From NCBI GenBank assembly GCA_964582375.1, contig CAZORL010000004.1, forward strand, positions 22,071-86,070: a stretch of 64,000 bases of DNA, read 5' to 3'. Each line of letters begins with the position of its first letter. Positions within the stretch are counted from its first letter, which is position 1. The stretch is from CAKSQF01 sp964582375 (GTDB taxonomy: Bacteria; Bacillota; Clostridia; Oscillospirales; CAG-272). Of the stretch, positions 23,534 through 31,422 are shown piece after piece. Made by a program: the position numbers and the translations under genes. The notes below the pieces were generated by a model. It was not told the DNA's origin. It saw only the letters and a program-made list of their open reading frames with translations, and ran no database searches.

Positions 23534-26041
23534 TTACGCCTTGTTGCTTTTCTTTGCGGGACGGAATGTCAGATATACCATTGACGCCAAAAGGACGATC
23601 GCAATGACAAGTCCGACGATGCCGAGCGCACCCGAGAGCGATCCCGTGAAGAGATTTCCGATGTTGTAGATCATAAACGCGATGGCGTAAGCAAAGAGAC
23701 ACTGATATCCGACAGCGAACCATGTCCACTTTGCACTGTTCATCTCACGCTTGATAGCACCGATCGCCGCAAAGCAGGGGGCGCAGAGCAGGTTGAATAC
23801 GAAGAAGCTGTAGCCGGCTGTCTGAGTGAACGCCGCCGCGATGTTCTGATAGACCGTTCCGTCGCCGCCGCCGTAGAGAATGCCGAGCGTGCCGACGATG
23901 TTCTCTTTTGCGACAAGACCTGTGACCGATGCGACAGCACCCTGCCATGTTCCCCATCCGAGGGGTCTGAATATCCATGCAAATACCGAACCGATGGTCG
24001 CAAGGATCGAGCTGTCGATCTCCTCATCGGAGAGCATGCGGAACGTTCCGTCAACTACACCGAAGTATGTTGTGAACCAGATAACGATGGTGGAAAGAAG
24101 AATGATCGTTCCGGCCTTCTTGATAAATGACCAACCGCGCTCCCACATGGAACGAAGCAGTGCACCGATCGTGGGAATGTGGTATGCGGGAAGCTCCATA
24201 ACGAAGGGGGCCGGATCGCCCGAGAACATGCGTGTCTTCTTGAGCATAACGCCCGAGATAATGATCGCCGCCATGCCGATGAAATATGCCGATGTTGCGA
24301 CCCATGCCGAACCGCCGAAGAGTGCGCCGGCTATCATCGAAATAAAAGGAACCTTTGCTCCGCAGGGAATGAATGTTGTCGTGATGACCGTCATGCGGCG
24401 ATCACGCTCGTTTTCGATCGTGCGCGATGCCATGATTCCGGGGACGCCGCAACCCGTGCCGACGAGCATTGGGATGAACGATTTGCCCGACAGACCGAAC
24501 TTTCTGAATATACGGTCAAGCACGAATGCAATTCTTGCCATGTAACCGCAGGATTCAAGGAATGCAAGGAGAAGGAAGAGCACGAGCATCTGCGGAACAA
24601 ATCCGAGGACCGCACCCACACCTGCTACTATGCCGTCGAGAATAAGTCCCGAAAGCCACTCGGGACAGAGCGGCTCCTCTTCGTCAACCCTCAGCGCATT
24701 GCCGATGAGTACGGGAATGCCGTTTACCCATGCACCGTATTCGTCGGGCGAGGGCTCGGCAAACTCGGTGTTTTCTTTTTCAAAGTATTCGACCGCCTCA
24801 AGATAGGTCATGCCGATGCATTCGTCCTCGTTTGCATCCGAGGGAATTTCGGAGTAGTAGACCTTCATTTCGCTCTCGGCAAGCGTTTCTTCGTCCTCGA
24901 CAGTGATACTGCCGACCGCATTGTCGCTCTCGGGCTTGTAGTTTTTCAGTGCCTCAAATGCTGCCGCAGGATCGAAATCGTCGGCATCTGTGTCGATCTC
25001 GACAAACGCACCGATCGCGTTAAGTGCATCCGCATAAGCGTCGGACGCATCTGCGTATTCGGATGAGCCTATGCCAAACATGTGCCATCCGTCGCCGAAC
25101 AGACCATCATTCGTCCAGTCGGTCGCCATAGCTCCGACCGTGACCATCGAAATGTAGTATACAAGGAACATGATAGCCGCAAATATCGGAAGTCCGAGCC
25201 ATCTGCTTGTGACGACCTTGTCGATCTTGTCGGACGCTGTCAGTGCACCGACCTTCTTTTTCTTGTAACAGCCGTCGATTATCGATCCTATGTAGCTGTA
25301 TCTCTCACCCGTGATGATCGACTCGGCATCGTCGTCAAGCTCACTCTCTGCCGCTTTGATGTCAGCCTCGATGTGCTCAAGCGTTGTCTTGGCTATGTTA
25401 AGCTCGCTGATTACCCTCTCGTCACGCTCGAAGATCTTGATGGCGTACCATCTCTGTTTGTCCTCGGGCATGTCGTGAAGGACAGCCTCCTCAATGTGCG
25501 CAAGCGCGTGCTCGACAACACCCGAGAATGAGTGCTGAGGCTTTGTTGACTTGCCGCCTGCTGCCGAGATCGCCGCCTCGGCAGCCTCGGTAACGCCTGC
25601 TCCCTTGAGGGCGGATATCTCGACTACCTTGCATCCGAGCTTTTTCGAAAGGGCGGATGTGTCGATCTTGTCACCGCGCTTTTTAACGACGTCCATCATG
25701 TTGATGGCAACAACGACCGGGATGCCAAGCTCGACAAGCTGTGTCGTAAGATAAAGGTTTCTTTCAAGGTTCGTGCCGTCAACGATGTTGAGTATCGCAT
25801 CCGGACGTTCGCCTGTCAGATACTTTCTCGCAACTACCTCCTCGGGAGTGTAAGGCGACAGTGAATAAATGCCGGGAAGGTCGGTGATCGTTACATCACC
25901 ATGCCCTCTAAGCTTGCCTTCCTTCTTTTCGACGGTTACGCCCGGCCAGTTGCCGACAAATTGGTTTGATCCCGTCAGAGCGTTGAACAGTGTTGTCTTA
26001 CCGCTGTTGGGGTTGCCCGCAAGTGCAATTTTCAGTTTCAT
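23534..26041 (-). CDS. feoB: Ferrous iron transporter FeoB
   Basis: An 835-aa Fe(II) permease. The N-terminal G domain has GNPNSGKTTLFN (residues 8-19), a Thr-containing switch region (GNWPGVTVEKKEG), DLPGIYSL and a later NMMD in the G4 position. A helical spacer follows. The membrane domain has the gate-like motifs GFVPQMLVLFLLLAFLESCGYMAR, LVGTGCGVPGIMASR and TTTFIPCGAKVPFISMIAG. Between the first membrane helix (near residue 300) and GLILDGIVAGVGAVLGFVPQ there is an unusually long acidic segment of about 140 residues rich in Asp and Glu, predicted outside the cell. The operon order is feoA, feoA, feoB, Cys-rich protein. Confidence 0.96.
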   Translation of the reverse strand: MKLKIALAGNPNSGKTTLFNALTGSNQFVGNWPGVTVEKKEGKLRGHGDVTITDLPGIYSLSPYTPEEVVARKYLTGERPDAILNIVDGTNLERNLYLTTQLVELGIPVVVAINMMDVVKKRGDKIDTSALSKKLGCKVVEISALKGAGVTEAAEAAISAAGGKSTKPQHSFSGVVEHALAHIEEAVLHDMPEDKQRWYAIKIFERDERVISELNIAKTTLEHIEADIKAAESELDDDAESIITGERYSYIGSIIDGCYKKKKVGALTASDKIDKVVTSRWLGLPIFAAIMFLVYYISMVTVGAMATDWTNDGLFGDGWHMFGIGSSEYADASDAYADALNAIGAFVEIDTDADDFDPAAAFEALKNYKPESDNAVGSITVEDEETLAESEMKVYYSEIPSDANEDECIGMTYLEAVEYFEKENTEFAEPSPDEYGAWVNGIPVLIGNALRVDEEEPLCPEWLSGLILDGIVAGVGAVLGFVPQMLVLFLLLAFLESCGYMARIAFVLDRIFRKFGLSGKSFIPMLVGTGCGVPGIMASRTIENERDRRMTVITTTFIPCGAKVPFISMIAGALFGGSAWVATSAYFIGMAAIIISGVMLKKTRMFSGDPAPFVMELPAYHIPTIGALLRSMWERGWSFIKKAGTIILLSTIVIWFTTYFGVVDGTFRMLSDEEIDSSILATIGSVFAWIFRPLGWGTWQGAVASVTGLVAKENIVGTLGILYGGGDGTVYQNIAAAFTQTAGYSFFVFNLLCAPCFAAIGAIKREMNSAKWTWFAVGYQCLFAYAIAFMIYNIGNLFTGSLSGALGIVGLVIAIVLLASMVYLTFRPAKKSNKA

Positions 26042-26064
26042 ACGATGTTTCCTCTCCTCTCGGT

Positions 26065-26286
26065 TTATTCGACTTCGATCATCGCCGCGTCGGCTTTTCT
26101 GATCGAAAGCTCGTATCCGCGCACGGTGATCTCAATCGGATCGCCGAGCGGTGCGATTTTGCGAACCGATACCTCGGTTCCCTTGGTAAGCCCCATGTCC
26201 ATAATGCGACGCTTCGTCGCACCAATACCGGTGAGCTTTACTATCTTTACAAGCTCGCCGATGTTTGCATCTTTAAGTGTTTTCAC
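26065..26286 (-). CDS. feoA: FeoA-domain protein (second copy)
   Basis: A 73-aa SH3-like FeoA protein. Typical features are LVKIVKLTGIGATKRRIMDMGLTKGTEVSVRKIAPLGDPIEITVRGYELSIRKADA. FeoA interacts with FeoB and supports iron uptake. It sits 23 bp upstream of feoB and 31 bp downstream of the other FeoA gene. This copy matches the FeoA consensus more closely than the first. Confidence 0.95.
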   Translation of the reverse strand: MKTLKDANIGELVKIVKLTGIGATKRRIMDMGLTKGTEVSVRKIAPLGDPIEITVRGYELSIRKADAAMIEVE

Positions 26287-26317
26287 CTTTCTGCCTCCTG
26301 TTGTATATAAATATTAT

Positions 26318-26530
26318 TTATACCATGATCTTTTGCGCCATTTCGCGACTTATGGCAACTCGACCCTCTTTGATCTTTACGATCACGTTGCCTCCGAGCG
26401 ATGTGACGATCTGCGTGCTCTCTCCCGGCACAAATCCGAGGTCCGCAAGATGTTGTCTCGTTTCGGTCGAACCGCCGACCTTTTTGATTATCATTTCACA
26501 GCCGTTGTCGGCAAGCGTAAGCGGAATCAT
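26318..26530 (-). CDS. feoA: FeoA-domain protein (first copy)
   Basis: A 70-aa FeoA paralog: IIKKVGGSTETRQHLADLGFVPGESTQIVTSLGGNVIVKIKEGRVAISREMA. The GF(V)PG turn and VIVKIKEGRVAI strand pair are typical. Two FeoA-type genes ahead of feoB are common in Clostridia. It is the first gene of the iron operon, just downstream of the operator cluster at 26548-26634. Confidence 0.94.
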   Translation of the reverse strand: MIPLTLADNGCEMIIKKVGGSTETRQHLADLGFVPGESTQIVTSLGGNVIVKIKEGRVAISREMAQKIMV

Positions 26531-26547
26531 TTTATCACTCCCATGAC

Positions 26548-26634
26548 GGTTAGCTAAAACTAACCTTAGATTGTAAATAAACGGATTAGCCTCGCCTAAC
26601 CCAAAACCTTTATAAATGGTTAGCCTTAACTAAC
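26548..26634 (-). promoter_or_regulatory. Three-site iron-repressor operator region of feo
   Basis: Three inverted repeats built from GGTTAG/CTAACC half-sites lie at 26548-26565, 26582-26600 and 26617-26634. Their centres are about 34.5 bp apart. The half-sites resemble DtxR/IdeR-family boxes (TTAGGTTAG-CTAACCTAA) rather than Fur boxes. All three lie between the -10 and the first feoA, so a repressor bound here would block transcription when iron is plentiful. The regulator itself is not in the window. Confidence 0.75.
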
Positions 26635-26642
26635 CATCCGAT

Positions 26643-26671
26643 ATAATACAACATTTTTTTAATTTTGTCAA
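26643..26671 (-). promoter_or_regulatory. feo operon promoter
   Basis: TTGACA (26666-26671), 17 bp, TATTAT (26643-26648) on the minus strand; the nearest operator begins about 9 bp downstream of the -10. Confidence 0.8.
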
Positions 26672-26807
26672 GGGGTTTTTGAAAAAAAGTTTATTTTTTT
26701 GAGAATTTTTCAGAAGAGCACAAAAAATCGATCGGTCACCCGAACAAAGGACACCCCGGTTTTTTTCATCATCATTTCCCGATGCCCAAGGCGGATGAGG
26801 CGTCAAT

Positions 26808-26850
26808 CAAAAAAGCCGTCCGAAACGCCGAAAAAGCATTCAAGACAGCT
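26808..26850 (-). terminator. PAP2 gene terminator
   Basis: An imperfect stem GCTGTC...GACGGC is followed by TTTTTT on the minus strand, 22 bp after the PAP2 stop. Confidence 0.65.
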
Positions 26851-26872
26851 TTACCGAATCCTTGCCAAAGGA

Positions 26873-27442
26873 TCAAAGGGTTATGTTCTTCTTTTCTTTG
26901 AGATATTTTTCAAGCATGCCGCAGAGAAGTGCTCCGAGGAAGCCGACAACTATGCCGACAACTATGCCGCCAAGGACATCGGTCGGGAAGTGAATGTAGA
27001 GATAGAGTCGCGAGAAAGCGATAAGGATGGCGATTATCGTTGCAGGGATGCCGAACTTAAAATTCTTCTTAAAGAGCAGTGCACAGCAGGATGCAAAGGA
27101 TGCCGCAGTGTGTCCGGACGGGAAAGAGTAGTCGGACGGCGGATCTGCGTGGATCAGTGCTTTGATCTTGTCAAGCATGTCGGGGTTCAGCGTATAAGGT
27201 CTGATCCTGTGCACGATCGGCTTAAGTATCAGGTTACAGCAAAGCAGATCGAGGATAAGTGCGATGCCCATTGCAACGCCGAGCGGTCTTGTTTTTTTTA
27301 TGATGATGAAAACAAGTGCAAGTGCGATCCAAAAGATACCTGCATCTCCGAGATGGGTAATGATCGGCAAAACGACGTCAAATAGGGCATTGTGCAGATT
27401 TTTCCAAATGAAATCCAAAATACCGAGTTCAAATTGATTCAT
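26873..27442 (-). CDS. PAP2-family membrane phosphatase
   Basis: A 189-aa membrane protein with several hydrophobic helices and the complete three-part acid phosphatase signature: KPIVHRIRP (KxxxxxxRP), FPSGHTAA (PSGH) and SRLYLYIHFPTD (SRxxxxxHxxxD). Substrates in the family include undecaprenyl pyrophosphate and phosphatidate-type lipids. Candidate roles are lipid-carrier recycling or phosphatidic acid dephosphorylation. AAAGGAAA precedes the ATG at 27442. It is divergent from spoIIE. Confidence 0.92.
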   Translation of the reverse strand: MNQFELGILDFIWKNLHNALFDVVLPIITHLGDAGIFWIALALVFIIIKKTRPLGVAMGIALILDLLCCNLILKPIVHRIRPYTLNPDMLDKIKALIHADPPSDYSFPSGHTAASFASCCALLFKKNFKFGIPATIIAILIAFSRLYLYIHFPTDVLGGIVVGIVVGFLGALLCGMLEKYLKEKKNITL

Positions 27443-27484
27443 GATCTTTGTTTTCCTTTCTTTAGCGATCATTCGATTTTCTTC

Positions 27485-27513
27485 ATTATATCACATTGCT
27501 TTGAAAAAATCAA
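27485..27513 (-). promoter_or_regulatory. PAP2 gene promoter
   Basis: TTGATT (27508-27513), 17 bp, TATAAT (27485-27490) on the minus strand. Confidence 0.75.
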
Positions 27514-27551
27514 TAGCAGAGGCGATAATTTTATTAAGATGCCGACGCATT

Positions 27552-27584
27552 TTGACAAATAAGTCGGAATTGTCGGTGTAAGAT
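27552..27584 (+). promoter_or_regulatory. spoIIE promoter with 21-bp spacer and Spo0A box
   Basis: TTGACA (27552-27557) and TAAGAT (27579-27584) are 21 bp apart. TTTGACAAA (27551-27559) is the exact complement of the Spo0A box TTTGTCAAA and overlaps the -35. A second partial box, TTGTCGG, lies in the spacer. The B. subtilis spoIIE promoter is likewise a long-spacer sigma-A promoter activated by Spo0A~P. Confidence 0.68.
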
Positions 27585-27628
27585 ATGCATATAGATACAA
27601 ATTACACCCAAAAGGAGCTGATCCCATC

Positions 27629-30016
27629 ATGACGGAGACAATAGCTCGTATAAAGAAAAGGATAGAAAAAGCCCTCGGAAAAATCTCGGACAAATTCGCG
27701 GCACTCGTTTCGGCACTCGGGGGCAAGATCGATCGACTCTCGCCGCTCCCTCCCGAGCAGACCGCACTGCTTCGCCGACGCGCCGCATACGCAACAGCGT
27801 TTATGATCCTTTCATTTTTAATGGGATGCGCACCGTCCTTGTTTGACAGCCGTCCTTATGCGATAGCTCTCCTTTTCTCTGCCGGGCATCCGAATACCGT
27901 GTTTGTTTGGCTTGGTGGCTCGGCAGGTGCGATCGTCGGCGGACAGTCGCCGATATTATACCTCATCCTACTCGGCGTGTCGGTGATCGTGAGGCTCGCA
28001 CTCACTTCCGATCGCTTCGGCTCGATGGGATATCCGACATTCGGTGAGCCTTTTCGGATGCGAATACTTATGTCCTCGACCGCCTCACTCGTCTTGGAGC
28101 TTGCAAGAATGCTGTCCGACGGCTTTTCGCCCTATCTTCTGCTTCGGGTGCTGTCGGGTGCGCTGATAGCTCCGCTCATGACCGCGGCGTTCATCTTTGC
28201 CTTTGACCGATCGGTCCACAGTGCACTTCGCGAGGGGTCGATCTATCTGGTGATCTATGTTACCGTATCCGCGCTTGCCGGCAAAACGCTCTCGTCATTC
28301 TCGTTTGCGCTCATCGTGTCCTTTTTGCTCATCCTGCACGTCGCAAATTCGTCCGGGCTTATGCGTGCCTGCCTTGTCGGGCTGGTCTGCGGAATGGGAT
28401 GCGGCGGGCTCGGGGTCAATCTTGCGGTCGCGGGTATCACGGCGGGTGCATTTGTGCCATTCGGAATAGGCACGTCTACCTTCCTTACCGCCGCGCTGGC
28501 TCTCGGTATAGCTTTCTATTTCGGCGGCATTCCTTCGCTTGTCGCTTTCACCGGGGATATCATTTTCGCGAGCCTTCTCTATATTCCGCTCGCAAAATCG
28601 GGCGCGCTTGAAAAGGTGAACATTTTTCGCAAAAATGCGCATGATGATGCCCTGCTCGGCGATCCCGCGACCGAAAAGAGGGCGGCGGAGCTACGTCGCG
28701 ATAAAATGGACAAGCTGTCAAGGGCGTTTGGCGAAATATCCGAGATATTCATGCGTCTCGGCACGAGACTTCGTTCCCCCGATGCCGCCGATCTGCGAGG
28801 AATATGCGAGGGAGCTATTGACAAGGTCTGCGCACACTGCCCGATATCCTCGAGTTGTTGGAAGGAAGATTTTATATCGGGCAACGATCGTGCAAGAATG
28901 CTCGCCGATCAACTCTCAAAAACGGGTGCACTGTCTTGGTCGGAACTGCCCGAGAGTTTCAGACGAAGTTGTCGGCGTTCCGATAAGCTCGTCCGCGAGA
29001 TAAACGACGGTTATGCGGCGTTTTTGGAGGGAGTGCTCACCAAAGACAAATCGGAACTGTTTGCACTCGATTACGCCGCACTTGCCGAGATGCTCAGATC
29101 GGAGCAAAACGAGTCGGCAAACGATGCTTGTCTCCCCGATCAGGAGCTTGCCAAAGAGGCGTCTGAGCTTTTTCGCTCGCTCGGAATATCATTTTCGAGT
29201 GTTGGTGCATGGGGAAAAAGAAAAAAGACCGTTATCGTATCGGGGGTCGATGTCAGTTCGTTGACAGTCAGCGCAAGGCTCATATCCGAAGAGCTGTCAA
29301 AAAGGGGCAGGTGCAAATTCGGAGAGCCGGAGTTCAAATTTGAGGGAGATTTCGTCTCAATGACACTCTCCTCTCTGCCATCCTTCAGAGTCGGGGCTGC
29401 CGTTTCGTTTCAGCCGCGATCGGGCGAGGAATCAAGCGGCGATTCGGTTTCTGCATTTTACACCGATGACGGCAGAGCTTTCGCACTGATATGCGATGGT
29501 ATGGGCAGCGGTGCCGAGGCGGCGGCAACGGCAGAGGTGTCCGCGATATTTCTTAAAAAGATGCTTTCTGCCGGCAACGGCAGGGGGATAACGCTCAGAC
29601 TGCTCTCGAATTTCCTCTGCTCACGTGCTGCCGAGTGCCATACGACCGTTGATATTGTCGAGATCGATCTCTATACCGGCAGGGCGATATTCTTAAAATG
29701 CGGAGCGGCACCGTCGTATGTTTTCAGATCCGAAAAAATATTCAAGGTTGACAGCAAAAGTCTGCCTATCGGTATCATGAAGGATGTTCATTCCGAAGAA
29801 ACACCGCTTGATACCGAGTTCGGCGATCTCTGTGTGCTCGTCAGCGATGGCGTTGGCTCAACCTTCGAAAGCTCGCTCTGGCTCTGCGACCTCGTGAAGA
29901 GCGGCAAAGATCGCACTCCTGCCGAGATCGCCGATGCCGTTCGTGCGCGTGCCGTTGTCGAAAATCGCGGCGCGGATGATGTGTCGGTTGCGGTCATCAA
30001 GATAGAGCGAGCATAG
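27629..30016 (+). CDS. spoIIE: Stage II sporulation protein E (SpoIIAA phosphatase)
   Basis: A 795-aa protein with a cytoplasmic N-terminus, about ten membrane segments (residues 50-330), a central linker with Cys pairs (CAHCPISSSCWKEDF) and a C-terminal PP2C-type phosphatase domain. Metal-binding Asp motifs are visible in ALICDGMGSGAEAAATAEVSA and LCVLVSDGVGSTFES, and GADDVSVAVIKI closes the domain. SpoIIE dephosphorylates SpoIIAA and thereby releases SigF in the forespore; it also acts at the polar septum. AAAAGGAG precedes the ATG. Confidence 0.96.
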   Translation: MTETIARIKKRIEKALGKISDKFAALVSALGGKIDRLSPLPPEQTALLRRRAAYATAFMILSFLMGCAPSLFDSRPYAIALLFSAGHPNTVFVWLGGSAGAIVGGQSPILYLILLGVSVIVRLALTSDRFGSMGYPTFGEPFRMRILMSSTASLVLELARMLSDGFSPYLLLRVLSGALIAPLMTAAFIFAFDRSVHSALREGSIYLVIYVTVSALAGKTLSSFSFALIVSFLLILHVANSSGLMRACLVGLVCGMGCGGLGVNLAVAGITAGAFVPFGIGTSTFLTAALALGIAFYFGGIPSLVAFTGDIIFASLLYIPLAKSGALEKVNIFRKNAHDDALLGDPATEKRAAELRRDKMDKLSRAFGEISEIFMRLGTRLRSPDAADLRGICEGAIDKVCAHCPISSSCWKEDFISGNDRARMLADQLSKTGALSWSELPESFRRSCRRSDKLVREINDGYAAFLEGVLTKDKSELFALDYAALAEMLRSEQNESANDACLPDQELAKEASELFRSLGISFSSVGAWGKRKKTVIVSGVDVSSLTVSARLISEELSKRGRCKFGEPEFKFEGDFVSMTLSSLPSFRVGAAVSFQPRSGEESSGDSVSAFYTDDGRAFALICDGMGSGAEAAATAEVSAIFLKKMLSAGNGRGITLRLLSNFLCSRAAECHTTVDIVEIDLYTGRAIFLKCGAAPSYVFRSEKIFKVDSKSLPIGIMKDVHSEETPLDTEFGDLCVLVSDGVGSTFESSLWLCDLVKSGKDRTPAEIADAVRARAVVENRGADDVSVAVIKIERA

Positions 30017-30024
30017 CAGTACAC

Positions 30025-30064
30025 ACAAAAACAGCTGTCCCCAAAAAAGGACAGCTGTTTTTGT
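30025..30064. terminator. Bidirectional terminator between spoIIE and acpP
   Basis: A perfect 16-bp stem (ACAAAAACAGCTGTCC / GGACAGCTGTTTTTGT) with T-runs on both strands separates the convergent transcripts. Confidence 0.92.
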
Positions 30065-30120
30065 GATCGTTATCCTCGCTGAAATGCGAGAAACCTGCTC
30101 CCCTGAAAGGCGAGACTTCC

Positions 30121-30342
30121 TCAGAGACTTTCAAGATAATCGACGATGTCGCCGACGCTCGAAAATCCTGCCAGCTTTTCGTCGGGGATGACTATACCGC
30201 TTTCTTCCTCGATAGTCATAAGAAGCTGGAGAATGTCAACCGAGTCCGCACCGAGATCGCCTTTGATCGTTGACTCGCGTGTGATCGTATTGGCATCAAC
30301 GCCGAGCTGATCGGATAAGAGTTTTTTTACCTGTTCAAGCAT
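30121..30342 (-). CDS. acpP: Acyl carrier protein
   Basis: A 73-aa ACP with the phosphopantetheine attachment site GADSVDILQLLMTIEEE (Ser near residue 35; DSV instead of the usual DSL). The start MLEQVKKLLSDQLGV at 30342 follows GAAAGG. It is the last gene of the operon and lies 23 bp after plsX, supplying the carrier for the PlsX exchange reaction. Confidence 0.95.
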   Translation of the reverse strand: MLEQVKKLLSDQLGVDANTITRESTIKGDLGADSVDILQLLMTIEEESGIVIPDEKLAGFSSVGDIVDYLESL

Positions 30343-30365
30343 TTGTTTTCTACCTTTCAATATTA

Positions 30366-31421
30366 TTATTCTGCTTTGATCTGTTCGTCGCCGATCGATA
30401 TGTCGTCGGCGATCTTTTTGCAAAGATCCGCTTTGCTCATTTTGTATGCCTGCTCCATGCAGATCTCGAACGCATGCGCACCACTGCTTCCGTGTCCCTT
30501 CACGATGATCTTGTCAAGTCCGAGAAGGACAGAACCGCCGTAATTTTGGTAGTTCATAAATTCCTTTTCGTCATCGAACATCTTTTTCATGAAAAGTGCA
30601 CCGATCTTGTATTTTGTGCGCGACATTATGTCCTTTTTCAGACGCTTGAGAATTTCGAGTGCCGTGCCCTCGGTTGCTTTTATAAGTACATTGCCCGAAA
30701 AACCGTCGCAGACAACAAGATCATACTTGCCCGAGAGCAGATCGCGGCTTTCCATGTTGCCGACGAAATTGATCTTCTTGTCGTTTTTTAGAAGTCGATG
30801 CGCCTCGCGGTGCAGATCGTCGCCTTTTTCTTCCTCGACACCGACGTTTAAGAGCGCGACACGCGGAGAGTCTATCTTGTGTACCGTTCGCAGATAAGCG
30901 GATGCCATCAGTGCATTTTGATGAAGTCCCTCGGGGGTATATTCGACCGACGCGCCACTGTCGCAGATGCCGACAATGCCGCCCGACATGGTGGGCAGGA
31001 TGGGGCAGAATGCCGGGCGTCGTATACCGCGTATTCTGCCGATACGCAAAATGCAGCCGCCGACAAGCACTCCGGTAGCTCCGGTCGATACGAGCGCATC
31101 GACACTGTCATCCTCGCGCAGGCGTTTGATCGCACTTACCATGGATGAATCCTTTTTCAGTCTCAGCGCATCGATCGGTCGGTCATTGCCGTCCACCGCA
31201 TCGGGCTTGTGTACGATCTCGATCCTGTTATCGAGCAGATCGGCGGCGGATATCTCGGCAAGCTTGGCTTTTATGACCTCGCTGTCACCAAAAAAGATGA
31301 CCGACAGATCATCGTGTGCACGCATGGCACCAACGGCGCCCTCAATATTTGCACTCGGGCTTTTGTCGCCGCCGAGTGTATCAACGGCGATCTTGATCGT
31401 TTTCTTTGTTATTTCGCTCAT
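30366..31421 (-). CDS. plsX: Phosphate acyltransferase PlsX
   Basis: A 351-aa enzyme that interconverts acyl-ACP and acyl-phosphate. Features are KIAVDTLGGDKSPSANIEGA (family: AvDamGGDfaP), MSGGIVGICDSGASVEYTPEGL (family: lDvGANvd), LLNVGVEEEKGDDLHREA, VVCDGFSGNVLIKATEG and a late GHGSSGAHAFE. PlsY at 1118-1993 uses its product. It lies directly after the GNAT-like gene (1-bp gap). Confidence 0.95.
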   Translation of the reverse strand: MSEITKKTIKIAVDTLGGDKSPSANIEGAVGAMRAHDDLSVIFFGDSEVIKAKLAEISAADLLDNRIEIVHKPDAVDGNDRPIDALRLKKDSSMVSAIKRLREDDSVDALVSTGATGVLVGGCILRIGRIRGIRRPAFCPILPTMSGGIVGICDSGASVEYTPEGLHQNALMASAYLRTVHKIDSPRVALLNVGVEEEKGDDLHREAHRLLKNDKKINFVGNMESRDLLSGKYDLVVCDGFSGNVLIKATEGTALEILKRLKKDIMSRTKYKIGALFMKKMFDDEKEFMNYQNYGGSVLLGLDKIIVKGHGSSGAHAFEICMEQAYKMSKADLCKKIADDISIGDEQIKAE

Positions 31422-31422
31422 C

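Noticed and set aside
24179..25066. 295-codon open frame antisense to feoB
   Set aside because: Overlaps the conserved feoB membrane domain, has no ribosome site and no domain.
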